Source of the DNA: Alphaproteobacteria bacterium
GTDB lineage: Bacteria > Pseudomonadota > Alphaproteobacteria > Caulobacterales > Maricaulaceae
Direction of reading: 5' to 3'
DNA length: 64,000 nucleotides
Assembly: GCA_016124205.1 (NCBI GenBank)
Contig: WGOD01000001.1
Location: 124,001 to 188,000, forward strand
A model generated the notes under the pieces. That model was not told the origin of the DNA. It did not search any database and saw only the letters and a list, made by a program, of their open reading frames with translations. A program made the translations under genes and the position numbers. This document shows, one piece after another, positions 1 to 8,593 of the stretch (its first letter is position 1; the number at the start of each line of letters is the position of its first letter).

Positions 1-937
1 TCAGCTGGAAACCGTCGAAATCGACATCGACCTGGCCGGAGAGGCCGCGCGTGTCGATCTGGGTGTTCACCGGCGAATTGGTGGCAACCTGACGGTTGTA
101 CGGATTGGCCGGAAGCACAGTGCCGCCGAGTGCATTGAGCGCTCCGGCGTTCTGCGGCAGGTGGAAGGAGAAGGGCGCGGCGCAGCAATTCTCGTCCACA
201 ATGCCGTAGTCGCCGATCAGGCGAACCGAGACGTTCTCGCCGAGGTCGGCGGCGAACTGGCCGCGGAAGCTCCAGCGGTCACGGTTGTTCAGCGTGCCGC
301 CGGTGGAAACGTTGTCGAGGAAGCCGTCACGCGTGTTGCGGTTGAAGTCGAAGCGGACCGCAGCATTGCCGTCCATGACCGGGCCGGTGACGGTGCCGCG
401 GAAGATGCGGCCGTCATAGTTCGAAACCGTCACTTCGCCGACGGCGCCGAATTCATATTCCGGTGCGCGGGTGATGAAGTGAACCACGCCGGCCGGAGAG
501 TTCTTGCCGAACAGGGTCGATTGCGGGCCGCGCAGGACTTCCACGCGTTCCAGCGACAGGAAGTCGTTGATCGCGGCGCCCTGACGCGAGCGGTAAACGT
601 TGTCGACGAAGATGGCGACCGACGGCTCGAGGCCGACGTTATCGGCGGACGTACCCAGACCGCGGATCGCGAATTCCGTCACGCCGGAGCGCGAGAACTG
701 CGACACGCGCAGGGACGGAACGAGCTGTTGCAGATCGCGAACGTCGCGGATCTGGCCAAGTTCGAGCTGTTCTTCCGGAACCGCGGAAACCGCAACCGGG
801 GTTTCCTGCAGCGTTTGCTCGCGGCGTTGCGCCGTCACCGTGATGGTGTCGACCTGCGCCGCGGCGATGTCCGAGATGACGAGGCTGGCGCCAAGCGCCG
901 TGGATGCCAATGCGATGGCGCGGATTGAAGACTTCAT
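1..937 (-). CDS. TonB-dependent receptor, N-terminal part (cut by window edge)
   Basis: This is the first 312 residues of an outer-membrane TonB-dependent receptor; the barrel continues beyond the left edge. Translating the minus strand from the ATG at 937 gives a signal peptide (residues 1-28, cut after AAAQ), then a TonB-box-like VDTITVTAQRRE stretch (29-40). The plug domain follows, with the phrases typical of alphaproteobacterial receptors (LQETPVAVSAV, FAIRGLGT, VEVLRGPQSTLFGKN, GVVHFITRAP). A strong ribosome site (AGGGGGAG) sits 4 bases upstream of the ATG. Known family members import siderophores, B12, glycans or other large substrates; the substrate cannot be told here. The downstream hydrolase and oxidoreductase genes on the other strand suggest uptake of an organic compound, which is inference. 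Confidence 0.93.
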   Translation of the reverse strand, partial: MKSSIRAIALASTALGASLVISDIAAAQVDTITVTAQRREQTLQETPVAVSAVPEEQLELGQIRDVRDLQQLVPSLRVSQFSRSGVTEFAIRGLGTSADNVGLEPSVAIFVDNVYRSRQGAAINDFLSLERVEVLRGPQSTLFGKNSPAGVVHFITRAPEYEFGAVGEVTVSNYDGRIFRGTVTGPVMDGNAAVRFDFNRNTRDGFLDNVSTGGTLNNRDRWSFRGQFAADLGENVSVRLIGDYGIVDENCCAAPFSFHLPQNAGALNALGGTVLPANPYNRQVATNSPVNTQIDTRGLSGQVDVDFDGFQL

Positions 938-1123
938 GTCACTCCCCCTGAGACGCCGGGATCCCGTCCGGCGTGTTTGGTTTATCGACGCATAACACCA
1001 TCGTTTGATCCCGGTGTCAGTAGCGAACGCGCAACAGGCGAACAACGAATAACCGTTGCACTTTGCCGGTGTTCGTCGTGACACTGGAACCTCAACAACC
1101 GGTAACCGGAACTGGGGGAGACG

Positions 1124-2347
1124 ATGGTTCTAAGGATTCTGGGTGGTGTTCTGCTGGCCGCAGTCGTGGCCGTAACCGCCATAGCAGCATGGTTTTTCCG
1201 CCCCTGGTCGGAGTATTCTCCGGCTGAAATCCAGCGGCTTTCAGATCCGGCAGATTTCACCGAAACCTTCCAGACGATGGATTCGATCTTTCCGTACCGG
1301 ACCATCGAAGCCACCAGTCCCGAACCGCTTGATGGTGCATCGCAGCCGCTTGACGTCACCTATGAGTGGGGCGGCGAGGCGCGGACACTGGACCAGTATC
1401 TGGATGAATCGCGTTCCCTTGGCCTTGTCGTGCTGCACAATGGCGAGCTGGTTCACGAGCGTTATCTGAACGGGGCCAATGCCGGAACGCGGCTGACGTC
1501 CTGGTCGGTCGCCAAGAGTTTCGTCGCGACGATGATCGCGATGGCGATGGAAGAGGGGCGGATCGAGTCGCTCGACCAGCTGGCGCAGGAATTCGCACCG
1601 CAATACGAAGGCAGCCCGATGGGCGAGACCAGCCTGCGGCATCTCCTGATGATGTCGGCGGGCGTGGATTTCAACGAAGACTATTCCGGTCCCGATTCAG
1701 ACATCCGGCCGCTCTTCTTCAACACCTTCATCCTGGGCCGCAGCGTCGACGAACAGATCGCGCAGATCGAACGCAATCGCGAGCCGGGCCAGGACCTGCA
1801 CTATACGAGCCCGAACACGCACGTGCTCGGTGCCGTGCTGCGCGGAATCTACGGCGAGACTCTCGCCGCGATCACGCAGCAGGAAATCTGGGCGCCGCTG
1901 CACATGTCGAGCGATGCCTACTGGTCGCAGAATGTCGAAGGCGATCGCGCAGAGGCGATCGGATATTGCTGCCTCAATGCGACCACCCGCGACTATGCGA
2001 GGTTCGGTCAATTCTACCTGCAGGACGGGATATGGAATGGCGAGCGTCTTTTGCCCGAAGGCTGGGTGGAGATGGCGACGACGCCGAATGTGCCATTCCA
2101 GGAGCCCAATGAAACCATCCCGCTCCGCGGCTACGGCCTGCACTGGTGGATGCCCGAAAATTATGACGGCGAGTATTTCGCGGCGGGGGTCTACGGCCAG
2201 TATATCTGGGTCGATGAACGCCGCGGTGTGGTGATCGCACGCTTTGCCGGAGATCCGGACTGGGGCGCACGCACAGGTGAAACACTCACCGTGATGCGGG
2301 CCATTGCCGAGGCGGTTTCGCCCCTGGTGGAGAGCGGCGATGAGTGA
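1124..2347 (+). CDS. Beta-lactamase-fold serine hydrolase (class C / esterase family)
   Basis: 407 residues. An N-terminal hydrophobic segment (about 5-24) anchors or exports the protein. The catalytic Ser-x-x-Lys is Ser128-Val-Ala-Lys131 in SWSVAKSF, and a Tyr227 motif (HYTSPNTHVLG) supplies the second conserved element, as in class C beta-lactamase-related esterases and peptidases. The family cleaves esters, amides or D-amino-acid peptides, so a true antibiotic-resistance role should not be assumed. The ATG at 1124 follows GGGGGAGACG. The stop overlaps the next gene's ATG by 8 bases, so it is probably translated together with the GMC oxidoreductase and could release the alcohol substrate for it (inference). 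Confidence 0.9.
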   Translation: MVLRILGGVLLAAVVAVTAIAAWFFRPWSEYSPAEIQRLSDPADFTETFQTMDSIFPYRTIEATSPEPLDGASQPLDVTYEWGGEARTLDQYLDESRSLGLVVLHNGELVHERYLNGANAGTRLTSWSVAKSFVATMIAMAMEEGRIESLDQLAQEFAPQYEGSPMGETSLRHLLMMSAGVDFNEDYSGPDSDIRPLFFNTFILGRSVDEQIAQIERNREPGQDLHYTSPNTHVLGAVLRGIYGETLAAITQQEIWAPLHMSSDAYWSQNVEGDRAEAIGYCCLNATTRDYARFGQFYLQDGIWNGERLLPEGWVEMATTPNVPFQEPNETIPLRGYGLHWWMPENYDGEYFAAGVYGQYIWVDERRGVVIARFAGDPDWGARTGETLTVMRAIAEAVSPLVESGDE

Positions 2348-3941
2348 GACGCGGGAATTCGACTACATCATCGTGGGCGCCGGTTCGGCGGGCTGTGTCG
2401 TCGCCGAGGGCCTATCGCGCGACCGGGATGTGAGCGTCTGCGTGCTCGAAGCCGGCAAGCCGGACAAGGCGCCCGCGATCCGGACCGCGATGATGCTGGC
2501 GCAAGTTGTTTCCGGCGGCCCCTATAACTGGTCCTACGAAACCGAGCCGCAGAAGCATCTGAATGACCGGCGTCTTTTCTGGCCGCGCGGCAAGACACTC
2601 GGCGGGTCCTCCTCGATCAACGCGATGCACTACATGCGCGGCGCGGCGGAGAATTTCGACGAATGGGGCGCCATGGGTGCTGAAGGGTGGGACTGGTCGG
2701 ACGCGCTGCCCCGCTTCAAGGCGATGCAGTGCCAGCAGCGCGGTGCGGACGCCTTCCATGGCGTCGACGGTCCGCTGCACGTTCAGGACATTCCGGACCT
2801 CAATCCGCTGACGGAAGCCTTCTTCGAAGCCGGCGACCAGCTGCAGTATCCGCGCAATCCCGACTTCAACGGCGATAAGCAATTCGGCTTCGGTCCCTAT
2901 CAGGTGACGATGAACGGGCCGCGCCGCTGGAGTGCGGCCGATGCCTTCCTGCGACCTTCCCTGGCGCGCGGCAATGTCACCGTCATTACCGAGGCGCTGG
3001 CGCACAGGGTCATTCTGGAGAATGGCCGGGCGACCGGCGTGGCGCTCGACATCAAGGGCGAGCCCGCAACGCTAACCGCTCGAAAGGAAGTGATCCTGGC
3101 TGGCGGCGCGATCAATTCGCCGCAATTGCTGCAGCTGTCCGGGATCGGCGATCCCGACTGGTTGAAGGCTGCGGGCGTCAGTCCCGAGGTCGATCTGCCC
3201 GGCGTCGGTCGCAATCTTCAGGACCATCTCGATATCGCGGCGCTCATGCGCACGAAGAGCGCCACCTCGCTCGGCTGGTCGATGGCGACCATCGCGAAAA
3301 ATTTCGGCGATCTGTTCCGCTGGATGCTGCGCGGTGACGGGCCGCTGACGAACAATCCCGTACAGGGCGGCGCGTTCCTGTCTTCATCGCTCGCGGGCGA
3401 TCTGCCGGACCTGCAGCTGGTCTTCATTCCCTCGCTGTCGAAGAACCACGGCAAGGAGCAGGTGTGGGGTCACGGTGTGACGCTGCACGTCTGCCACCTC
3501 TATCCGGAAAGCCGCGGCGAGATCCGGATCAAGAGCGCCGATCCGCGCGAATATCCCGCGATCGATCCGAATTATCTCGACAAGGAAGGGGATCTCGTCG
3601 CGCTGATCGACGGGCTGCAGATCGTGCGCCGCATTCTGTCCGCGCCAGCGTTCGACTTCGACCGCGCCGAGGAATGGCTGCCGGGCCCCGAGGCCAAGAC
3701 CCGGGCGGATCTGGAGGCCGACATAAGGGCGCGCGCCGAGACGCTCTACCATCCGACCTCGACCTGCACGATGGGCAAGGGCGAGCTGGCGGTGGTCGAT
3801 CCGGAGTGCCGGGTCTACGGTGTCAAAGGACTGCGCGTGGTGGACGCTTCGGTGATGCCGCGCCTCGTCGGTGGCAATACGAATGCGCCGACCATGATGA
3901 TTGCCGACAAGGCGGCGGACATGATCCGCGCCTCGGCCTGA
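2340..3941 (+). CDS. GMC-family FAD-dependent alcohol/choline dehydrogenase-like oxidoreductase
   Basis: 533 residues starting at ATG 2340 (MSETREFDYIIVG). A longer in-frame start at 2304 exists but would lie deep inside the previous gene. The Rossmann FAD motif GAGSAG is at about residues 10-15. GGSSSINAMHYMRG is the first GMC signature, and HPTSTCTMG near the C terminus carries the catalytic His, followed by NTNAPTMMIADKAADMI. The family oxidises primary alcohols or choline to aldehydes. Followed 11 bases later by an aldehyde dehydrogenase, so the two probably act in series. The exact alcohol is unknown. Confidence 0.95.
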   Translation: MSETREFDYIIVGAGSAGCVVAEGLSRDRDVSVCVLEAGKPDKAPAIRTAMMLAQVVSGGPYNWSYETEPQKHLNDRRLFWPRGKTLGGSSSINAMHYMRGAAENFDEWGAMGAEGWDWSDALPRFKAMQCQQRGADAFHGVDGPLHVQDIPDLNPLTEAFFEAGDQLQYPRNPDFNGDKQFGFGPYQVTMNGPRRWSAADAFLRPSLARGNVTVITEALAHRVILENGRATGVALDIKGEPATLTARKEVILAGGAINSPQLLQLSGIGDPDWLKAAGVSPEVDLPGVGRNLQDHLDIAALMRTKSATSLGWSMATIAKNFGDLFRWMLRGDGPLTNNPVQGGAFLSSSLAGDLPDLQLVFIPSLSKNHGKEQVWGHGVTLHVCHLYPESRGEIRIKSADPREYPAIDPNYLDKEGDLVALIDGLQIVRRILSAPAFDFDRAEEWLPGPEAKTRADLEADIRARAETLYHPTSTCTMGKGELAVVDPECRVYGVKGLRVVDASVMPRLVGGNTNAPTMMIADKAADMIRASA

Positions 3942-3952
3942 AGGAGACCGCC

Positions 3953-5368
3953 ATGAGCGAGACCGACGCCCGACAGATTGAACGCCTGAAGACCCTTCTC
4001 GCACGCCAGAAGGAGGCCTTTGCCGATCAGCGCCACCGCCCGATCGACCAGCGCAAGGCCGACATCCAGAAAGTCGCCGATCTGACGAAAAATCACGCCG
4101 AAGACATCATGGCGGCGATTTCCGCTGACTATGGCGTCCGGTCATGCGCCGAGACGCAGATCGCCGAAATCGGCTTCGTGATCAGCGCAGCAAAGCACGC
4201 GAAGTCGCATGTCGGAAAATGGGCGAAAGCCAGGTCGGCTTCGGTTCCCATGACGCTGGCGCCGGGCAAGGCTTATGTGCGCCGCGAGCCGAAAGGCGTG
4301 GTCGGCATCGTGTCGCCGTGGAACTATCCGTGGCAGCTGGCAATCGCGCCACTGATTGCCGCGCTGTCTGCAGGGTGCCGCGCGATCATCAAGCCGTCGG
4401 AGCTGACGCCGAAAACGGCGGATCTTATGGGCCGCCTCCTGGCGGAAGCCTTTGATGAATCCCAGGTCGCGGTCGTGACCGGCGGGCCGAAGGTCGGCGA
4501 GGCGTTCACGCAGCAGAAGTTCGACCACCTCTTCTATACCGGTTCGACGCATGTCGGCCGGCTCGTCGCAATGGCGGCGGCAGACAATCTCGTGCCGGTC
4601 ACGCTGGAACTTGGCGGCAAGTCGCCGGCGATCCTGACCGAGGACTATGACCCGGCCGATGCCGCGTCGCCGCTCGCCTGGGGCAAGTATTTCAATGCGG
4701 GCCAGACCTGTATCGCGCCGGACTATGTACTCGCGCCCCGGTCCAAGGTGGAGGCCACGGCCGAGGCTGTGCTGGGTCAGGTCGAGACCTTCTTCCCGGA
4801 TTACGCGGTCGACACCGACTACACCGCCATCGTGTCCGACCGGCACCATGCGCGCCTGACCGCGATGATCGAGGAGGCTCGCGCCGCCGGAGCGCGGGTC
4901 CTGCAGCCGAAGGGCAGCGAAAGCGGCAATGCCCGCAAGCTGCCTCCGACGATCGTGATCGATCCGCCGGTCGAAAGCCAGCTCATGAAGGAAGAGATCT
5001 TCGGGCCAATTCTGCCGATCCTGCCCTATGATACGCTGAATGATGCGATCGCCTTCGTGAACGAACGCGACCACCCGCTGGCGCTCTATGTCTATTCGCG
5101 CGACAAGTCGCTGGCGCGCAGCGTGCTCGACCGGACGATTTCGGGCGGCGCGAGCGTCAACGCCTCCATGCTGCACATGTCGGTGGAGGGCATGCCGTTC
5201 GGCGGTGTCGGCGCGTCCGGGCAGGGGGCGTATCACGGCGAGCACGGCTTCCTGACCTTCACGCACGAACGCGCGGTGTTCGAGGCGCCGAAATGGCATC
5301 CCTCGCGGCTGATCGCGCCGCCCTATGGCAAGACGTTCGACTTCATCTCGAAGCTGCAATCGAAATAG
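3953..5368 (+). CDS. Coniferyl-type aldehyde dehydrogenase (class 3 ALDH-like)
   Basis: 471 residues from ATG 3953, preceded by AAGGAGACC; open frame further upstream overlaps the GMC gene and is not used. It shows SPWNYPW (121-127), the NAD-site FTGSTHVG-like stretch (YTGSTHVG, 195-202), the general base Glu219 in LELGGKSP and the catalytic Cys253 in NAGQTCIAP. Length and the short C terminus match the coniferyl-aldehyde/fatty-aldehyde dehydrogenase branch. It oxidises the aldehyde made by the preceding alcohol dehydrogenase to an acid with NAD(P)+. Substrate assignment to coniferyl aldehyde is by family resemblance only. Confidence 0.93.
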   Translation: MSETDARQIERLKTLLARQKEAFADQRHRPIDQRKADIQKVADLTKNHAEDIMAAISADYGVRSCAETQIAEIGFVISAAKHAKSHVGKWAKARSASVPMTLAPGKAYVRREPKGVVGIVSPWNYPWQLAIAPLIAALSAGCRAIIKPSELTPKTADLMGRLLAEAFDESQVAVVTGGPKVGEAFTQQKFDHLFYTGSTHVGRLVAMAAADNLVPVTLELGGKSPAILTEDYDPADAASPLAWGKYFNAGQTCIAPDYVLAPRSKVEATAEAVLGQVETFFPDYAVDTDYTAIVSDRHHARLTAMIEEARAAGARVLQPKGSESGNARKLPPTIVIDPPVESQLMKEEIFGPILPILPYDTLNDAIAFVNERDHPLALYVYSRDKSLARSVLDRTISGGASVNASMLHMSVEGMPFGGVGASGQGAYHGEHGFLTFTHERAVFEAPKWHPSRLIAPPYGKTFDFISKLQSK

Positions 5369-5371
5369 GCC

Positions 5372-6124
5372 ATGCCCGGACAATTGAACGGAAAGCGGAT
5401 CCTTGTGACCGGAGCGTCGCGCGGTGCCGGGAAATCCATCGCGCGCGCCTGCGCTGCCGACGGCGGTGATGTCGTCATTCACTACAACGCACAGCGGGAT
5501 TCGGCAGAGGCGCTGGCGCAGGAGCTGGGGGATCGTGCGCTCGGCGTGATCGGGAAAGACCTCGGCGAGGCAGGGGCCGGCGCCGCGCTCTGGGCGGAAG
5601 CCGAAGCGCAATTCGGACCGCTCGACGCGCTGGTCAACAATGCCGGGATCTACCGCGCGACACCGCTCAATGACGACGCACAATGGGAGGCAGGCTGGAC
5701 GGACCAGCTCGCCGTCAATCTGCGCGCGCCCTGCGATCTGATGCGGGCCGCGGTGAATGCCTTCCGCACACGCGGCGGGGGTTCGATCGTCAATGTCGCC
5801 TCGCGCGCCGCCTATCGCGGCGACGGGCCGGACCATTGCGGCTATGCCGCGGTGAAGGCCGGACTGGTGGCCGCCGCGAAGACGCTCGCCCGGGCGTATT
5901 CCGGTGATGGCGTCCTGATCTATACGCTGACGCCCGGCTGGATCGAGACTGACATGGCGCCAAGCCGGGTCGAGGCGCGCCGTGCCGCCGTCGCGGAAAT
6001 TCCGCTCGGCGCAGTCGCTCAGCCGGACGAGATCGGTGCGGTCACGGCCTTCCTCCTGTCCGGTCTGTGTCCGTCTGCGACCGGCACGGTGATGGACATC
6101 AACGGCGCGTCCTACGTGCGCTAG
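5372..6124 (+). CDS. Short-chain dehydrogenase/reductase
   Basis: 250 residues; classical SDR. NAD(P) site TGASRGAGKS (14-23), NNAG (89-92), and the catalytic set Ser144, Tyr158, Lys162 (GYAAVKAG) are all present. The ATG lies 3 bases after the aldehyde dehydrogenase stop, so it closes the hydrolase-GMC-ALDH-SDR run. Role presumed to be another redox step on the same carbon skeleton. Substrate unknown. Confidence 0.92.
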   Translation: MPGQLNGKRILVTGASRGAGKSIARACAADGGDVVIHYNAQRDSAEALAQELGDRALGVIGKDLGEAGAGAALWAEAEAQFGPLDALVNNAGIYRATPLNDDAQWEAGWTDQLAVNLRAPCDLMRAAVNAFRTRGGGSIVNVASRAAYRGDGPDHCGYAAVKAGLVAAAKTLARAYSGDGVLIYTLTPGWIETDMAPSRVEARRAAVAEIPLGAVAQPDEIGAVTAFLLSGLCPSATGTVMDINGASYVR

Positions 6125-6174
6125 GCCCGTTGCAGCGGCCCACTGGCGCTGCGCGGCGGTCCTGATACTCTCGC

Positions 6175-6193
6175 ATGTGAACGGCGTTCACAT
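6175..6193. promoter_or_regulatory. Perfect 19-bp palindrome, probable operator (GTGAAC-N3-GTTCAC)
   Basis: The arms ATGTGAACG and CGTTCACAT flank one central G. The palindrome sits 14 bases before the ATG of the penicillin-acylase gene, where a bound repressor would block transcription or initiation. The same core, GTGAAC-N3-GTTCAC, recurs at 13193-13207. Odd-spaced arms of this kind suit a dimeric LacI/GntR/TetR-type regulator. The regulator gene is not recognised in the window. Confidence 0.65.
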
Positions 6194-6207
6194 TGGGGGT
6201 GGGTCGC

Positions 6208-8532
6208 ATGCGTATTCTGGTTCGGATTGTCCTGTTTCTCGGAGGGCTGGTTGCGGCCGCGGTGCTGATCGGAGCCGGGTTCTGGCTCTGGGCTTTCTGG
6301 GGCACCAAGCCGGATACGAGTGGTCAGGTGCGCGTCGCCGGTCTGACCGGCGAGGTGACCATCGTGCGCGACGAGCACGGCGTGCCCCACATTTTCGGCG
6401 AGACGGAAGCGGATGTGTTCTTCGGGCTGGGCTATGCCCACGCCCAGGACCGCTTTTTCCAGATGGACATGATGCGCCGCTATGTGCAGGGCCGCCTGTC
6501 GGAGGCCATTGGTGAACGGGCCGTGCGGGTCGACGCGCGCAACCGGATCCGGGGCTATCCGAATGTCGCTGCCGCTGCCGTTGCCAACATGGATGCCGAG
6601 ACGCTCGCCGCGGCCGAGGCCTATACGGCGGGTGTGAATGCGCGCCTCGCGCGCGGCACGCCCTCGCCGGAATACCGGGTGCTGATGTTCAACCCGGCCA
6701 CCTGGATGTTCCACCCCGAAGAATGGCGGCTGGTCGATACCGCGTCAGTCGTCGTCTACATGGCCGACTCTCTGGCCGCCGGCGAAGACAGCGAGATGTC
6801 GCGCCGCCGTCTGGAAGACATCCTGATGCCCGATCAGCTGGCCGAATTCCTGCCGGAATATCCCGAATGGGCGCCGACAATGCTGCAGGCGGAGGACTAT
6901 GCCGACCGGGCCGCGATGCCCGCGGATAATGGCCTGCCGGCGGATGAGGTTCAGCCGGATGTCGACGAAGGGTCCAATGCCTGGGTGCTGTCGGGCGATC
7001 ACACGGCCAGCGGTGCGCCGCTGCTGGCCAACGACCCGCATCTGTCGCTGTCTGCGCCGGGCATCTGGTATTTCGCGCACCTCGCGCTTCCCGATGGCCA
7101 TGTCGTTGGCGCAACGGTTGCCGGTGCGCCCCTGGTGGTGCTGGGCCGGAATGACGTGTCGGCGTGGGGCTTCACCAATACCGGCTTCGACGTCATCGAC
7201 CTTCAGGTCTTCGAGCGCGGGGAGCTGGAGATCGTCGAACGCACTGAGACGATCGACGTTCGCGGCGGCGATCCCGTCGAACTGACGATCCGCCAGAGCC
7301 CGATCGGACCGGTACTCGACCCCGACTATTTCGCTATCGACGCCTATGGCGATGTCGATGTCGTGCTGCAATCGACCGCGCTCGACATGTCGAACGATGT
7401 GGCCGGTGTTGCCTACCGCATCATGAAGAGCCGCAGCTGGGACGAGTTCGTCGAGGCGGGGCGCGGCTACACCGCACCGATTCAGAACATGCACTACGCC
7501 AATGTCGACGGCACGATCGGCTATACGACAGCAGGTCTCGTGCCGCTGCGCGACGAGAATGGGCGCTGGACGGGCTATATTCCCTATGACGAGCTGCCGC
7601 GCGTCCGGAACCCGGAATCGGGCCGGGTCGCGAGCGGCAACAACCGCATCACGCCGGACAATTACGGCTATCCCACCCCGGGCGAGTACGCGATCTTCCG
7701 AGCGGTTCGGATCAACGAACAACTCGACCTGACGGCCCGGCATGATGCGGAGAGCTACCACACGCTTCAGATGGACGTGCTGTCGGCACAGGCCGCGCGC
7801 CTGATTCCGGCCATCGCCGCGTCCGAGCCAGAGACGCCTGAAGGGCAACGCGCTCGCGATCTGCTGGCGGCCTGGGACGGGTCGATGCCGGTCTATTCCA
7901 ACGAGGCGCTGATCTATGCGCTGTGGTACCGCGCCTTTGCCCGCGCCCTTTACGGTGACGAGCTGGGCGAGGATTTCCCGCGCTTCATCGGCCGCCGCGA
8001 AGGCCTGGTCGACAACGTTCTCGTCGGCGGAGAAACGCGCTGGTGCGACGACGTCACCACGCCGGCGGCGGAAAGCTGCGCGGTTACCGTCGGGGCGGCG
8101 CTCGACGCGGCGATGGAAACGGGGATCGCGCAGTTCGGCCCGGATATCGACAACTGGTCGTGGGGCAGCGTGCATGCGGCTGTGTTCGACCATCCGGTCT
8201 TCACGGGCATGCCGGTACTGGATGGCATGTTCACCGTGCGCCAGCCGGTTGGCGGCGACGGATCGACAGTGAATGTCGCCGTCTATCCGATGCGCGGCGA
8301 CAGTTTCGACGTATTCCACGGCCCGTCCCTGCGGGCGATCTACGACATGTCGGACCTCGACGCCTCGCGCTTCATGCATGCGCCGGGACAGTCTGGGCAC
8401 CCGTGGTCGGGGCATTACCGCGACCTCGCGCCGATGTGGGCATCGGGCGAGAGCTTCGAGATGCGGACGGACTGGACGCCGGACACTGCGCCTGACGGGT
8501 CCGACACGCTGGTGCTGCGGCCGAGGGACTGA
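6208..8532 (+). CDS. Penicillin-acylase-family N-terminal nucleophile hydrolase
   Basis: 774 residues from ATG 6208, which follows GGGGGTGGGTCGC; a TTG at 6193 in frame is less likely. There is an N-terminal membrane/export segment (about 4-28). The precursor has the usual alpha chain, spacer and beta chain, with autocatalytic cleavage expected before Ser256 in EG-SNAWVLSG, whose Ser becomes the N-terminal nucleophile. VPHIFGETEADVFFGLGYAHAQDRFFQMD is the typical alpha-chain signature region. The family cleaves amide bonds in penicillins, acyl-homoserine lactones, phenylacetyl amides and acyl peptides, acting in the periplasm. Quorum-signal or lipopeptide breakdown is possible but not shown. 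A palindrome lies directly upstream. Confidence 0.93.
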   Translation: MRILVRIVLFLGGLVAAAVLIGAGFWLWAFWGTKPDTSGQVRVAGLTGEVTIVRDEHGVPHIFGETEADVFFGLGYAHAQDRFFQMDMMRRYVQGRLSEAIGERAVRVDARNRIRGYPNVAAAAVANMDAETLAAAEAYTAGVNARLARGTPSPEYRVLMFNPATWMFHPEEWRLVDTASVVVYMADSLAAGEDSEMSRRRLEDILMPDQLAEFLPEYPEWAPTMLQAEDYADRAAMPADNGLPADEVQPDVDEGSNAWVLSGDHTASGAPLLANDPHLSLSAPGIWYFAHLALPDGHVVGATVAGAPLVVLGRNDVSAWGFTNTGFDVIDLQVFERGELEIVERTETIDVRGGDPVELTIRQSPIGPVLDPDYFAIDAYGDVDVVLQSTALDMSNDVAGVAYRIMKSRSWDEFVEAGRGYTAPIQNMHYANVDGTIGYTTAGLVPLRDENGRWTGYIPYDELPRVRNPESGRVASGNNRITPDNYGYPTPGEYAIFRAVRINEQLDLTARHDAESYHTLQMDVLSAQAARLIPAIAASEPETPEGQRARDLLAAWDGSMPVYSNEALIYALWYRAFARALYGDELGEDFPRFIGRREGLVDNVLVGGETRWCDDVTTPAAESCAVTVGAALDAAMETGIAQFGPDIDNWSWGSVHAAVFDHPVFTGMPVLDGMFTVRQPVGGDGSTVNVAVYPMRGDSFDVFHGPSLRAIYDMSDLDASRFMHAPGQSGHPWSGHYRDLAPMWASGESFEMRTDWTPDTAPDGSDTLVLRPRD

Positions 8533-8593
8533 GCGTCGCGGAAACGTCGCGGGAAGGTGACAGAACTCGTCCGTAACGAAGGGGAGAGAGACC

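Noticed and set aside
4142-5836. Long minus-strand open frame opposite aldehyde dehydrogenase and SDR genes
   Set aside because: Shadow frame caused by GC-rich codon bias; no family motifs, and the plus-strand genes have complete active sites.
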